This document shows, piece after piece, positions 15,526-33,400 of a DNA stretch of 64,000 bases. Made by a program: the position numbers and the translations under genes. Within the stretch, counting starts at the first letter, position 1, and every line of letters begins with the position of its first letter. Source of the DNA: Polychytrium aggregatum (Eukaryota; Chytridiomycota; Chytridiomycetes; Polychytriales); contig NW_026516235.1 in NCBI RefSeq assembly GCF_025602895.1, positions 62,001 to 126,000 of the forward strand, given 5' to 3'. The notes under the pieces are model-generated. The model saw only the letters and a program-made list of their open reading frames with translations, did not search any database and had not been told where the DNA came from.

Positions 15526-17466
15526 ATGTCGGTTTTCCGCAAATTCCGATCTTTGAAGCGATATGCGCCCTTGGCTGTCCTGGTTGTGCTTGGGCTTCTC
15601 CTCTGCTGGCCAACCGAGCCAACCGAGTCGCCCAGCGATATCGTTCTGGTTATCCCGGCCCCAACAGCAAACAACACTCAGTTCACCAACCAGCTCTATG
15701 AGCTGATCGACGCCACCCACAACAAAATCAAGACCACCGGCCCGTATCCATACGATATCTATGCCGAGCATGGCCAGATGCCTGAGCGGCCCTGTCTCCG
15801 TCCCAATCCGACTCTTCCTCGCGAGGACGAGGACGGAGGACCTCTTGACCAGGACGCAGCCAAGAAGCCCTGCGTGATCGACCGATCCAAGTACCACATC
15901 CGAGTCGATGGACCCATCGGCCAGCCCGTGTCCTTTGGCATCGTGGCATCCAACATTGCCATTGAACTGAACCGGCTTGGCTATGTAAGCATGTCGGCGC
16001 AGATCCGATATGATCCGATATGATCCGATATGATCCGATATGAGCTGATATGATCTGATATGAGCTGATATGAGTTGATATGAGCTGATATGAGCTGATA
16101 TGATGCACAAGCTGCCGGTCTTCTTGGGATACGCGGATATACTCTGGTGCTAGTGTTTCTTGTCGTCACTTGGAAGGAGGGCCGGAGCCCAGCAGGTTGT
16201 TAGGCACGAAGGAACCCGGACTGACCTTTGTCGATCGCCTCCCCTCACCACTTCTCCAGAAAATGTCCATGAATATTTGGGACTCTGGAAAGGCCATCCT
16301 CACCCCCGAGCTGATCCGGGTCAAGAGGAAGCAGGCTTGGCTCTGGCCCCCAACGACAAACGCACTCGACATCCGCATCAGCCACGTCAATAGCTTCCAG
16401 GTGCATCCCTCGACGCACTATTTCGGGCTGACGGCCTCCGAGATCCCGATGGGGCCCAACACCAAACTGGGCCCGCATCTGATCAAGTACATCGAGGCAG
16501 CGATTCAGGCCAAGGACCGGGTTCAGAAGCTCTTTGTGCCCTCGCATTTCGTCCGGGAACTGATGGCGCCCTCGGTCAACGATGCGCTGCAGTGGGTGAA
16601 TCTCTTCCCGCACGGCTTCGACGAGCGCGTGTTCACATTTCAACCTCGGCTCGACAGAATCGATTCCAGCAAGTTCCAGTTCGTCTGGGTTTCTGTCTGG
16701 GGTGGACGCAAGAACACCCGGACGGCACTCGAGGCTTTTGTTCGAGCGTTTCCGGACGGGCTGGCCACATTGCCGTCTGGCGAGCAGATCCAGGTAGAGC
16801 TCAAGCTCGTCTGTGGCAGCCCCGTCACCATCCATCCATGGGAGCGCGAGTACTGGAATAGCAAGCCCGGCATCGTCATTGTCGAGCCGTCTGCGACACG
16901 ATCGCCTGCCGACATTGCCCACTATTACCATGAGGCCGACTGCTTCGTGTTCCCGACACTTGCAGAGGGGTTCGGCCTGACGGTACTGGAGGCAATGGCG
17001 ACCGGACTGCCGGTAATTGTGCCGGACTATTCCGGCATCAGGGACTTTTGCGACCGCCAGACGTGCGTCATGATCCCGCCAACCCGGATGATCAACCTGA
17101 CCCTTGAAAATGACTCAGGTGAGCCCCGTGTCCACGCAACGAACGGTGGCATAGCGAGTGGGCAGGAGGTAGCGTTGAGGCTTGTTGGAGAGAGGGATAG
17201 ATCCAGCGCTGATGCGGCAAAGCTTGCAGTGCATCTGATTTGACCATGCGGCTGACAAGGAACGTATCTTGCCAGGCTGTGGCGCCGATATCGACCCGCG
17301 GGTGCTGGAGCCCGTTCTGCAGATGGTGGTGCTCAATCGCCGAGCATCCGTAGTGATGGGAAGTCTGGCCGCCAACAAAGCACATCGAGACTGGACCTGG
17401 AAGAGAGTGGTGGAAGACTTTGACCAACGCCATATCTGTCCCTTATTTGCGGGCACAGCATCCTAG
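15526..17466 (+). CDS. Type II membrane glycosyltransferase (GT4-like)
   Basis: Three exons: 15526-15984, 16260-17118, 17276-17466 (502 aa). A short basic cytoplasmic tail (MSVFRKFRSLKRY) precedes a signal anchor, APLAVLVVLGLLLCW, so the catalytic part is probably in the Golgi or ER lumen. The C-terminal half has GT-B/GT4 features: FVWVSVWGGRKNTRTALEAF (typical second-domain start), ELKLVCGSP, and the nucleotide-sugar binding region CFVFPTLAEGFGLTVLEAMA followed by TGLPVIVPDYSG. The E-x7-E type motif is in EGFGLTVLE. The N-terminal domain lacks motifs I could assign to a named enzyme. The donor and acceptor sugars are unknown. Intron 1 carries a 10-bp repeat array. Confidence 0.88.
16001..16104. 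repeat. 10-bp tandem repeat inside intron 1 of glycosyltransferase gene
   Basis: About ten copies of gatatgatcc and its variants gatatgagct, gatatgatct and gatatgagtt, in exact 10-bp register, within intron 15985-16259. The ten-base period is close to one DNA helical turn. Confidence 0.95.
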
Positions 17467-17898
17467 ATGCGGCGGAGGGACAGTTGAGGCGCAACCTGAC
17501 GAAGGGCATCAGTGCCTGTGTTTCTGTTCAAGAACTCGAGCCTCGTCGGGATCGAGAAGACCACAGGCTGTGCTTTCCGCACCATAGCCGATATGCAAGC
17601 GCAAGGACACACTTCCGGTGCCTCTGCCTTATCGAACCGCTCGTGGGAATCGGTTTCCAGCGTCGTCCGCTCCCCAGTTTCGTGATAAACATACAAATAC
17701 ACAGCATGCAAACGTGTGCGCTGCCAATGGAGTGCGATACTGCGTGATCGCTGTTTGATGATTAACGCTAGCTGCCCGTCCTCTGGCGAGGGAGCGACTG
17801 GTTCGAATAATTGACGAAGCCCTCGACGGGTCATCTCGATCCATATCTCGTAACGTGAGTGCTGGGGTCTTGCCAATGCATGGCTACCGACGCAAACC
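17467..17898. other. Convergent intergenic region
   Basis: Lies between the glycosyltransferase stop and the tentative minus-strand gene. No exon or repeat signal was seen. Confidence 0.4.
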
Positions 17899-18291
17899 CT
17901 ATCCATCGGCTGGCCAGAGATCGGCCACGATTCGGAACTCGCCGTTGGGCAGAACAATGTACTTGGGATGGCTGTGCTTGGAGAAAGTCAAAGAGAGGCT
18001 GTGCGACGAGGGAGTCCGCCCCACGGGTTGGATTGCATGGGTGGGCTGGAGGCGTGCGGCGTGTGAATCTCACGGGGCTGGCTCAAGGAGACGAATCCGA
18101 GGCAGCATCGGCAGCATCGGCAGCATCGACAGCATCGACATCGACATCGACATCAGGCGCAGCTGCGTGGGCTGGTGCTTGTCGACGTGGCCGAAAGCGA
18201 GCCCGCCGGCGAGGCCCGTGGAAGGTTTTGCCCACGGTCGCCCAGGCAGCGAATTCCTTGGCGCTGTCCAAGAATAGGACCGGCGCGACAT
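17899..18291 (-). CDS. Tentative small two-exon protein
   Basis: Two exons on the minus strand: 18074-18291 and 17899-17998 (105 aa). The C-terminal exon reads SKHSHPKYIVLPNGEFRIV then ADLWPADG-stop, which looks strongly protein-like and sits between a good donor (GTGAGA) and a CAG acceptor with matching phase (2). The N-terminal part is poor: it crosses a tandem repeat and encodes MSMSMSMLSMLPMLPMLP, so the real 5' end may be elsewhere or in another frame. Convergent with the glycosyltransferase gene. I do not recognise the family; a small mitochondrial or ribosomal protein is possible but only a guess. Confidence 0.35.
18100..18155. repeat. AGCATCGGC/ATCGAC short tandem repeats
   Basis: Copies of agcatcggc, agcatcgac and then atcgacatcgac, in a 9-bp then 6-bp register. 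On the minus strand this region encodes the Met/Ser/Leu/Pro repeats of the tentative small gene. Confidence 0.85.
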
Positions 18292-18763
18292 CCAGCCCAG
18301 CCCAGCCCAGCCCGACCGACGAGGACATCAAGGACGGCCACGTAAGCTGCATTTGCATCAGCGAGTGACCGCATCTTGGGCAGGGAGCATCGTGCTCAGA
18401 GGCCACCCTCGCAGGCGAAATCCTTGGCACAACGGCCTTGGCCATGGCCCGGAAGACTCGGCTCTCGGTGGGTCCGGCGCGGCGTGATGCGACGCGCTGC
18501 GCACTCAGTCCAACGGCTGTGGATGTCACGAGCGCGTCTGCGGCACTGTGGCTGACCGGCCTGCTTGCCTTGTTTCTGGGCGATAAAACGAAGGCCGACC
18601 TTGCCCCTTCGTCGCTCGGCCCACCAACCAGTCCATCAACCAGTCCATCAACCGGTCCATCAACCAGTCCACCAACCGGTTCATCATCGACGCAGCCCAT
18701 CGACGCAGCAGTCGGGCGCTCCACCAACCCAGCACCGATTCAGTTGCATTTGCCCCGCTCGCC
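18292..18763. promoter_or_regulatory. Upstream region of ABC transporter with 12-bp repeat
   Basis: 472 bp between the tentative minus-strand start and the transporter start. Positions 18625-18682 contain tandem copies of a 12-bp unit, ccaaccagtccat / caaccggtccat. No gene was seen. Confidence 0.45.
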
Positions 18764-26214
<7,451 letters not shown>

Positions 26215-26611
26215 TGGCGGCGCAAATGTCGCTGTCCGGGCGTGCTGGGATAGCTCGGCGACAGAAACCAGTGCTGCATTCTCCGTTCCACATCGCCGTC
26301 GCCAGCAGCATCATCCTGTGCATGCTGGTAATATGAAGATCGATTCCACAGCTGCGTCGATCACCTTTGAACAAGGCTACACTCGCTCTGAGTGTGCCGA
26401 TACTCACAATCAGCCTTTCTTGAGGTCAATATCTGTTGTGTTTTCTCGATTCTAAATACATGACAACATACATCGCCGCACATGAGTGCTGCCGATGTGT
26501 GATATAATTCCAATTGCTCGTGTCCCATTGAGCAAGAGACGACATACTCCAGTGTATCGAGTATGTCCGATTACCACCGTCAATGATCGGTCTGTATTGC
26601 TTTAGCGAACG
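26215..26611. other. Convergent intergenic region
   Basis: Between the ABC transporter stop and the Ntr1 stop. AT-richer than its surroundings (for example 26450-26560), consistent with 3' untranslated and termination sequence. No gene was seen. Confidence 0.5.
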
Positions 26612-29600
26612 TCAGCGCTGCCTGCTGGCCATATCAATGGCGTTATCAATACTGGTTGGTATCCAACGGCTGTGGCTGGTCAAATCACCACCCTCGTGCA
26701 CGAACACAACACCGTCATCAATGAACAAAATGAGCCGCCGTGGGGCTGACTCTGGTCCAAGCGAAAAGAGAGCCTTGCCGCTTTCGTGCTTGCGGTGGAG
26801 GGGCAGGAAAACCAAGTCGTTTTCGGCTGCACGCTTCTCGGCGTACTCTTTGAAGGAGATGTCCGGTGCGCTGCGTTGCCGCCGGGCAGCGGCTGTGTCG
26901 ACTGGCGGAATAGGCTGGGGCTCTTCGCCGAGGACCCGCTGCAAGTGCGCATCGACCGCCTTCCACGACAGGCTGCCATCGAGTTGGTCACTGATCAGCT
27001 CCAGAGCGAGCTTGAATGAATCCTCGATGCCCGAGTGTCGCAGCAGCGTCGACGGGAACGATCCTTTCCAGGCAAAATACCACTGCTGTACTTGCTCGAG
27101 ATCGCAGGTGCTATGGCCGAGCCAACGATACAGTGCCTCAAGCCATTTGGGAAAGAACTCGGTCTCAAATGCGCGGGCCATCAGAGCATCCGGAATGGTG
27201 CCATGCCATGCAACAACCCACGCAAACGGCTCCATGTTCTGGTGCTCAGACGGCGTCACCAACAGCTCGTTGCGGAGTGTGTGAATCAGTTTGGGCAGCA
27301 CCGCCCGGACCAGCATACTGTCGATCTCGGCATCCGGAAGAACACCCCTCCAGGGCTTGATGTTGGCAATCCCTTGAGGATCGGACGGATGCCAGCCGTT
27401 GGAGTTAATTCCAAAGCTCTTTTCCAGTCTCCGGCGAATCGGCGTGAGAAGCGGCTGAAGCTGATCTCCGAGCAGGGGCAGCCACGGATGGATCCACCAA
27501 TGCATCGATGGTTTCGTGGGGCTCCAGTCATCAATGGCCGACGAGAGCTTGGGCATCAAGAGTTGGTCGACAATGTTGTCCATGAGCCAGCGGGGGATCG
27601 TAGTTGCACTCGCACCATTGTCGGACTCGGAGGCCGATTGATCGTAATGCCCAGTGCACCACGCGCTTAGGAGCTGGACCAAAGGCTCGGGCTCGTACAC
27701 ATCCCACGAGTTGCTGTGGGAGAATAGGCATGGAGAAGAACTGGGTTAGCGGCAGGCTTGGTCGACTGCATCATGAACCCGATCCGGGCATTAACCGACA
27801 AGCAGCAGGCGGGGCCAAGCTCTGTCATAGCGCACTCATCACAGCACCGATGCCGTCATCGTTCAGGTGAGCTGTTGCCAGTACTGCTTACTTGATTGCC
27901 GAGCGGATCTTTGGCAGCCAGATGTGGTAAAGGAGGCTCTCGTATGGCGTCATTTTGGCGTTGCCGCTGTCTGCGCTATCTTGAATGAACCTGGTTGCTG
28001 CCCCAAAGTGATCGATCTCATCGGCCTCCAGATGCCTCGACTTTGGTTGTGACTGTGGCGGTGTTGACGACGAAGTCGTGTGGAGCAGTTGCTTCCACTG
28101 CTTGAAATGATGTACGAAGGTCGAGGGCGATTCGAGCGGACTCCACATCCTGGTCATGGCTTGTATGATCGGCGAGATCGACGCAACGACCAATTCGTCG
28201 AGATTGTAGGCTTTGTACTCCTCGTAGTATTGGCTTGATAATGTCTCGAATATCGGGCTGAAAAGCTTGAGCGGGTCTGCGTCAGAGCCCTCGCGCACGA
28301 GGACAAGCGCCTGCCGCGAAAGAGCCTGGCAGTCCTGCGCTAGTTTCGAGACTTCCTCCAGCCTCTTGATCTTGCTGCCTTCGGCAGCAACTACAGATTT
28401 GAGCCGGGCTTCCTTGGTTTGCAGCTGATCACGGGCGTCTTTCACAAGCTTCAGTTGCTTGCTGAGCTGCATGAGCTGGTCTTGGGACAGGTCCACTAGT
28501 AGCCGCATGTTGTACCGCAGCTCGGGTATCCGCTCGGTGGCCGCAACCGAAGGCACACTCGTCGATTTGATCTGAGATGCGTCCACGATCACACGAGCTT
28601 CGGGCCCACGCATATCGATGATCTTGGTAACGGCGGGGGCGGCGGCCGGTCGGCTGGGAGCGTTGTCGCCTGGACTGCCGTCTTGCTCTAGGAGGATCTC
28701 GTGGGCGGTTTTGTACTGCGCTTTGGCCCGACGGGAGCCTCGCTTCCACCCATCATGCGACCGCGATACTGCGTCTTTATCGTCTCTTGTGGCTTTGGCT
28801 GAGTCGTCGTCCTGGGCCTCGTCCGACTGCTGTTTCGAGCGTTTCTCAGCCTTCATTGTCTCTGTCTGGAAGTCCACTCGGCCCAGACCAGCGCCCTTGG
28901 GCAGAACCTTGACGTCGATGGGCTTAGCGATGCCCTCGCTGTTCATGCCCAGTCCCTGGCCGACTTTGTAGCCTTGCTTCGAGAGCAGCTTGAATCCAAT
29001 GCCGTATGCAGATTCCAGCTTCTTGATGTCTTGGCGCGATGCTTGCGGAGCGGAGCTTGGAGCCGGCTGTTTAGACTGAGTGGGCGCTTTGGGGGGCTTG
29101 CGAGTCGATCCGAACTCGATGTTTTGCATGTTGCGCATTGCATCGGACATCGAATCTAGATTGGACGCTGCTGGGGCAGAGGCCGAGCTGCGGCCAAAGC
29201 CCAGACCGCTGGAGTGGAACGACATGGATGGTCGGCTCTCCTCCTCCTCCTCGCTCTCCTCGTCCTTGTTCCAGACCATGGGCCGCCGGCGACCGGTATC
29301 GCTGTCGCCGTCATCCTCATCATCAGAGTCGCCATGGCCATCGTCATGGCCATCATCGTGCTCGCTGTTGCTGGGGCTGATACTCTCGTTGCCATGCGGC
29401 GGTCGACGAGCCCGCCGGCGGATCCGGGAACCTCCAACGTCATTATCCGAGCCGGAATCAGACCCGCTGTCTGTCGACCGAGTGTCGGGCTGATCGAGTT
29501 CCATGTCATCTTTGCCACGGCGAGCGTCCGAAGGGGGGGCAGACCGCCCAATGGAGGGACCGGGGGGCTGCGTTGTTGACTTTGAGGCTACAAACTGCAC

Positions 29601-29944
29601 GGGCTCGTTCTTGCGTCCTCTCCGCGGCTTCCAGCTGCGATCTTCGTCGCTTTCATAGCCAAAAACACCGTATATCATTTCATCCTTGGACGCATGACGT
29701 CTTGCTCGCGATGCAGGATCTAGAGACAGCGACACAGCAACAAACGGGCCAAGAAATATGTCAGAAGAATCAGCGGAGAGATCGAAATCAGCGTGTCGAG
29801 TAGAGCGGACTGCCTGCCTCGGAAAAGCTGCTCCTCATCGATGTGATCTTGATCAAGGCCATCAGCACCGTCGTCGTCAAAGTCTTGCTCCGATGCCGAC
29901 GAGTCGAACTCGTCGTCTCCAAAGGTCTTTTTTCGCTTGCCCAT
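26612..29944 (-). CDS. NTR1: G-patch spliceosome disassembly factor Ntr1/Spp382 (TFIP11 family)
   Basis: Three exons on the minus strand: 29818-29944, 27892-29719, 26612-27713 (1018 aa). An acidic N terminus begins MGKRKKTFGDDEFDSS. The TIP-N-like segment has KDEMIYGVFGYESDED. The G-patch is GIGFKLLSKQGYKVGQGLGM followed by KPIDVKVLPKGAGLG. A coiled-coil region follows, then the conserved C-terminal GCF-like domain (WLPKIRSAIN joined across the intron to SWDVYEPEPLVQLL; DDWSPTKPSMHWWIHPWLPL; PWRGVLPDAEIDSML). The family activates the DEAH helicase Prp43 for intron-lariat release. Intron 1 (29720-29817) only fits with a GC donor (GAG|GCAGGC); no GT donor gives the right phase. Intron 2 is canonical. 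Confidence 0.94.
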
Positions 29945-30441
29945 GATGAGCCGAATGCGGTGCTTGTTCACTGACGGATGTCCTGCTGTTGTGTGCAGCG
30001 TTGATCTGCCGGCGCAGGCGATAGAGTGTGCAGATCGATTGCGATGGGCTGGACATGGACGAGGGGTGTGGCTGAGATTTCGGTCATGTGGATGTCACAT
30101 GCCATGCGCCACAGCCAGTCCAGCACCGACAACCCGAAAGCGGAGTGGCTCATCGCGGCAGAGCTGCACGCTGAAGGGCCTCCAAAACGATCGCGTCCGC
30201 AGAGTGTCATCATCTTGCGTGGCACGAACTGACGCCGACGGCACAAGCAACGCGAGAGCGGAGTGTGGCGGGTCGGTTTCAACTGATACTGGTGCCATAT
30301 GTATTCATGTCAAATAAATGATCGACTGGGGTTCGAGGACAACGAGGTAGGAACGTCAAGTGAACTAATCAGTGGATTCAGGCGGATGCACAAGGACCCA
30401 TCGACGCACCAGGCCGGCCGCTGCTTGGTGCTTGCAGTGGC
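29945..30441. promoter_or_regulatory. Upstream region of Ntr1 / 3' flank of lipid-transfer gene
   Basis: 497 bp between two minus-strand genes. It should hold the Ntr1 promoter and the terminator of the upstream gene. No repeat or recognisable motif was seen. Confidence 0.4.
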
Positions 30442-33400
30442 TCAATCGCTTCGTGTGATCCGACACGAAGACACGATCTCGGCACTCAGCCCGAGGGTCC
30501 GCCCAGCCACGATGGAGCTGGAATTATCATAGACGAGGTAGTAGACACCATATTTGCCCGTGATGGGCACGCTGCCGGAGATGGTCGTGCGCTGTGAATT
30601 GGCCTTCATGAATGGCGAGATGATCTCGCGAGCAAATCCTGGAGGGGTGGCCGGCCCAGCTTGTTCTCTGGCGGGGTACTCGACAGAGGGTGGTCCAGCC
30701 GAAATGGCTGAGCTCGTGGCCGATCCAGCAGAGATGGCAGAGACGATCGTCTGTTCCTCAAGCGGTCGATTGCTTGTGGGATCGGAGCTTTGCGGATGCC
30801 GCAGCTCCGGCTCGAGATCCTCCAGCGAGTGCGTGGCGCTGACAGGCGACGATTCGTGGGAACTGCGCGAGATGGGCCGGGGCGAAGGGTGCCGCGCAGG
30901 CGATGTCAAGACTGTCAAGCCCGCAGGATCGCTTGGAGGTGACTGGGCGGTCGTACCATGGCTGGAGCCAGAGCTTGTTGTTGGATGATCCGTCGCACCG
31001 ACAGCACCGGCAGGGGCAGTTCCAGCGGCGTTGTGGTTGACAACAGCGGCGAGTCGGAGGGCGAGTGATTGCTTGCGAGCTTCCTGTGCCTGCTCGCTGT
31101 TTGCGGCGTTCGGAGGAGGTGCCGTCACGGTTGACCTCCGGCTCATCATGGATGTGATGGTTCGTCGCGTGCTCTTCGGGGAAGGTTGTGCAGCAGTGGC
31201 AGTGGCAGCAGCGGCGGCGGCGGCGGCAGCAGCAGGGGTGGTGGAAGCAGCGATTGTCGAAGCAGCGGTCGAAGCAACAGCCGAAGCAGCGGTCGAAGCA
31301 ATAGATGATGTCTCTATCGAGCGGTGGACTGGCTCGGAGCGCTCGGCGTCAACATGGCCGGCAGGCTCGAGTTCAGTGCCGGCGCTGGCACCGGCATCCG
31401 ATACACCGCCGCGGGACCAGGGCTTGTTGGCAGCGGCGGCAACAACACCGCCAACCATTCCGGCGGCGGCGGCGGCAGCGGCACGGAGCGAGCCCACGCT
31501 TGTTTTGTGGGCCACGCCTTTGGACTTGCCACCGCTGTCGGTCTGAGGAATGGCGGCAGACGCTCCCGATGCCGACAGGACCGCTGACAGATCCACGTTT
31601 TCAATGGGCAGGCTCTGCTGAGGAATAAAGACGATGCCGAACATGATGTCGTAGCCTCCGGTCGAAAAGTCCCACCGGAGAAGGGTCTGCTGCTCGGTCG
31701 TGGTGTCGTGATCGGCACCAAAGGCATCCGACAGGATCGTCTCGGTAGCCATGATCTTCATCTTGAGCTCGAGGTTCTCATCGTAGAGCAGAGGGATGCG
31801 ACAGACGGACTTTCGGCTTATCAGGTACTCGCTGTAAAGGCTGAAGGAGAACTTGACCTCCGACTTGGGCCGCTTGTAGAGCTTCAGGGGCGAGAGCGAG
31901 ACGGGGCGAACGATGTACTTGTATCCGAGCGACTTTTGGCCCTTCTTTTGTGCCTGTAAGTTCTCCCAGACAAGATAGAATGTACCCGAGGAAAGCGAAC
32001 TGATGCAGATGTTACCGCTCGTCGGCCGCGAGTATGCATTCACGGGGCACGCGGGGAGGATGGTGAGGGCCGCTTCCAGGTCATCACCGGCAGCACTTGG
32101 GAGGAAGCTCGAGTTCCAAACAGGACGAAGGCTGTCGGGCTCGCCAGCCTCAGCGCTCGGGACAAAGTAGATGCCAAAGGTGATTGGCTGCTCGGTGTCG
32201 ACCATAAACTGCCAAGCCAATTCAAGCGCCGTGCATTGGTCGTATCGGTTGTGGTCAAAGACGACGGGGATTTTGAAGACCTCCTTGGGCTGAAGCAGCT
32301 TCTCGATGGGAGAGTTTCGCTCGTACGAGGTCATTAGAATATCGTCTGTGCTCGATGACGGGCTAAAAATGGCCTCGATGTGGTGCCCATTGCCGTGGGA
32401 GTTGTAGCGCGACATGGACCTGTGGTGTAAGGCCACGTCCGGTAACAGCTCGCCGTCGGTCTCATCTTGGGTATCGTCGCAGTCCTGGTATATGGTGCCG
32501 ACAAGCGGATCGTCATAGTCGTCCGGAGGCTCCTCGTCCACCCTGTCCAAATACGGATCGCTTGAGGCTGAAAAGAACATCTCGTTGCCGTGGTCTTCAT
32601 TGTGGTCCCCGGCGTCGTCGTCGTGGAGGGCGAGCGGGCTTTCGCGACCATCAATCCCGGGCAGCCGAGGAATGTCCGACGACATGTATCCATCGCTTTC
32701 ATCCATGCCGCTCTCGGCGCCACTGGCGCGCGAATCGCGCTTGCCGCTGTTGAGCCAGGTGCGACGGGTCTTCAAAATCGTGGTGGCAGTGGCGCTTGCA
32801 GCATCGATGAGTGCTTTGATCTTGGTGTCCTTGGCCTTTGCCGATGCGCTCAGGGCAATGCCGTCTGTACTTGCGTCCGTGTCGTGTGTCTCTGGCGCAG
32901 CCGCGACCGAGCCGGTGCGAGTCGACGCTGCTGCGTTCGGATCTTTACCGCTCGTGGTGGTGCCGAAGAACTTGCGCCGACGCAGCTCGGTGCCACTGTT
33001 GCTGCTGCCGGTGCCCCACACCGCCGAGGCAGCAAAGCTCAGCAGGCTGCTTCCCACGCCCGTCACCAGCGACGAGGTCGACGGCTGGATAGTGCCATCC
33101 GGATCGGCATCTCGGCTCTGGCTCTTGACACGGGCTTCGAGCTCCTCGATAAACTTCTTCAGTTTGCGACTTGAGTTGTAGGTAGCCTCGAGGCGATTCA
33201 ACTCGTTGCTGAACTGGCTGACGACTGTAACTTGGCATACGTTGGGGCCTTGTGGCTCAATGTAGTAGCCATAGATGTGTACATTGTGCAGATTTGAGGG
33301 GTCGAAGGACTCGGGTGGCTGCAATGAGCCGGACGGAAGGCTGCCGCTCTCACCCATGGGGACGCTGCTGTTGCCGGGAAGCGATCGGCTTACATCGGGC

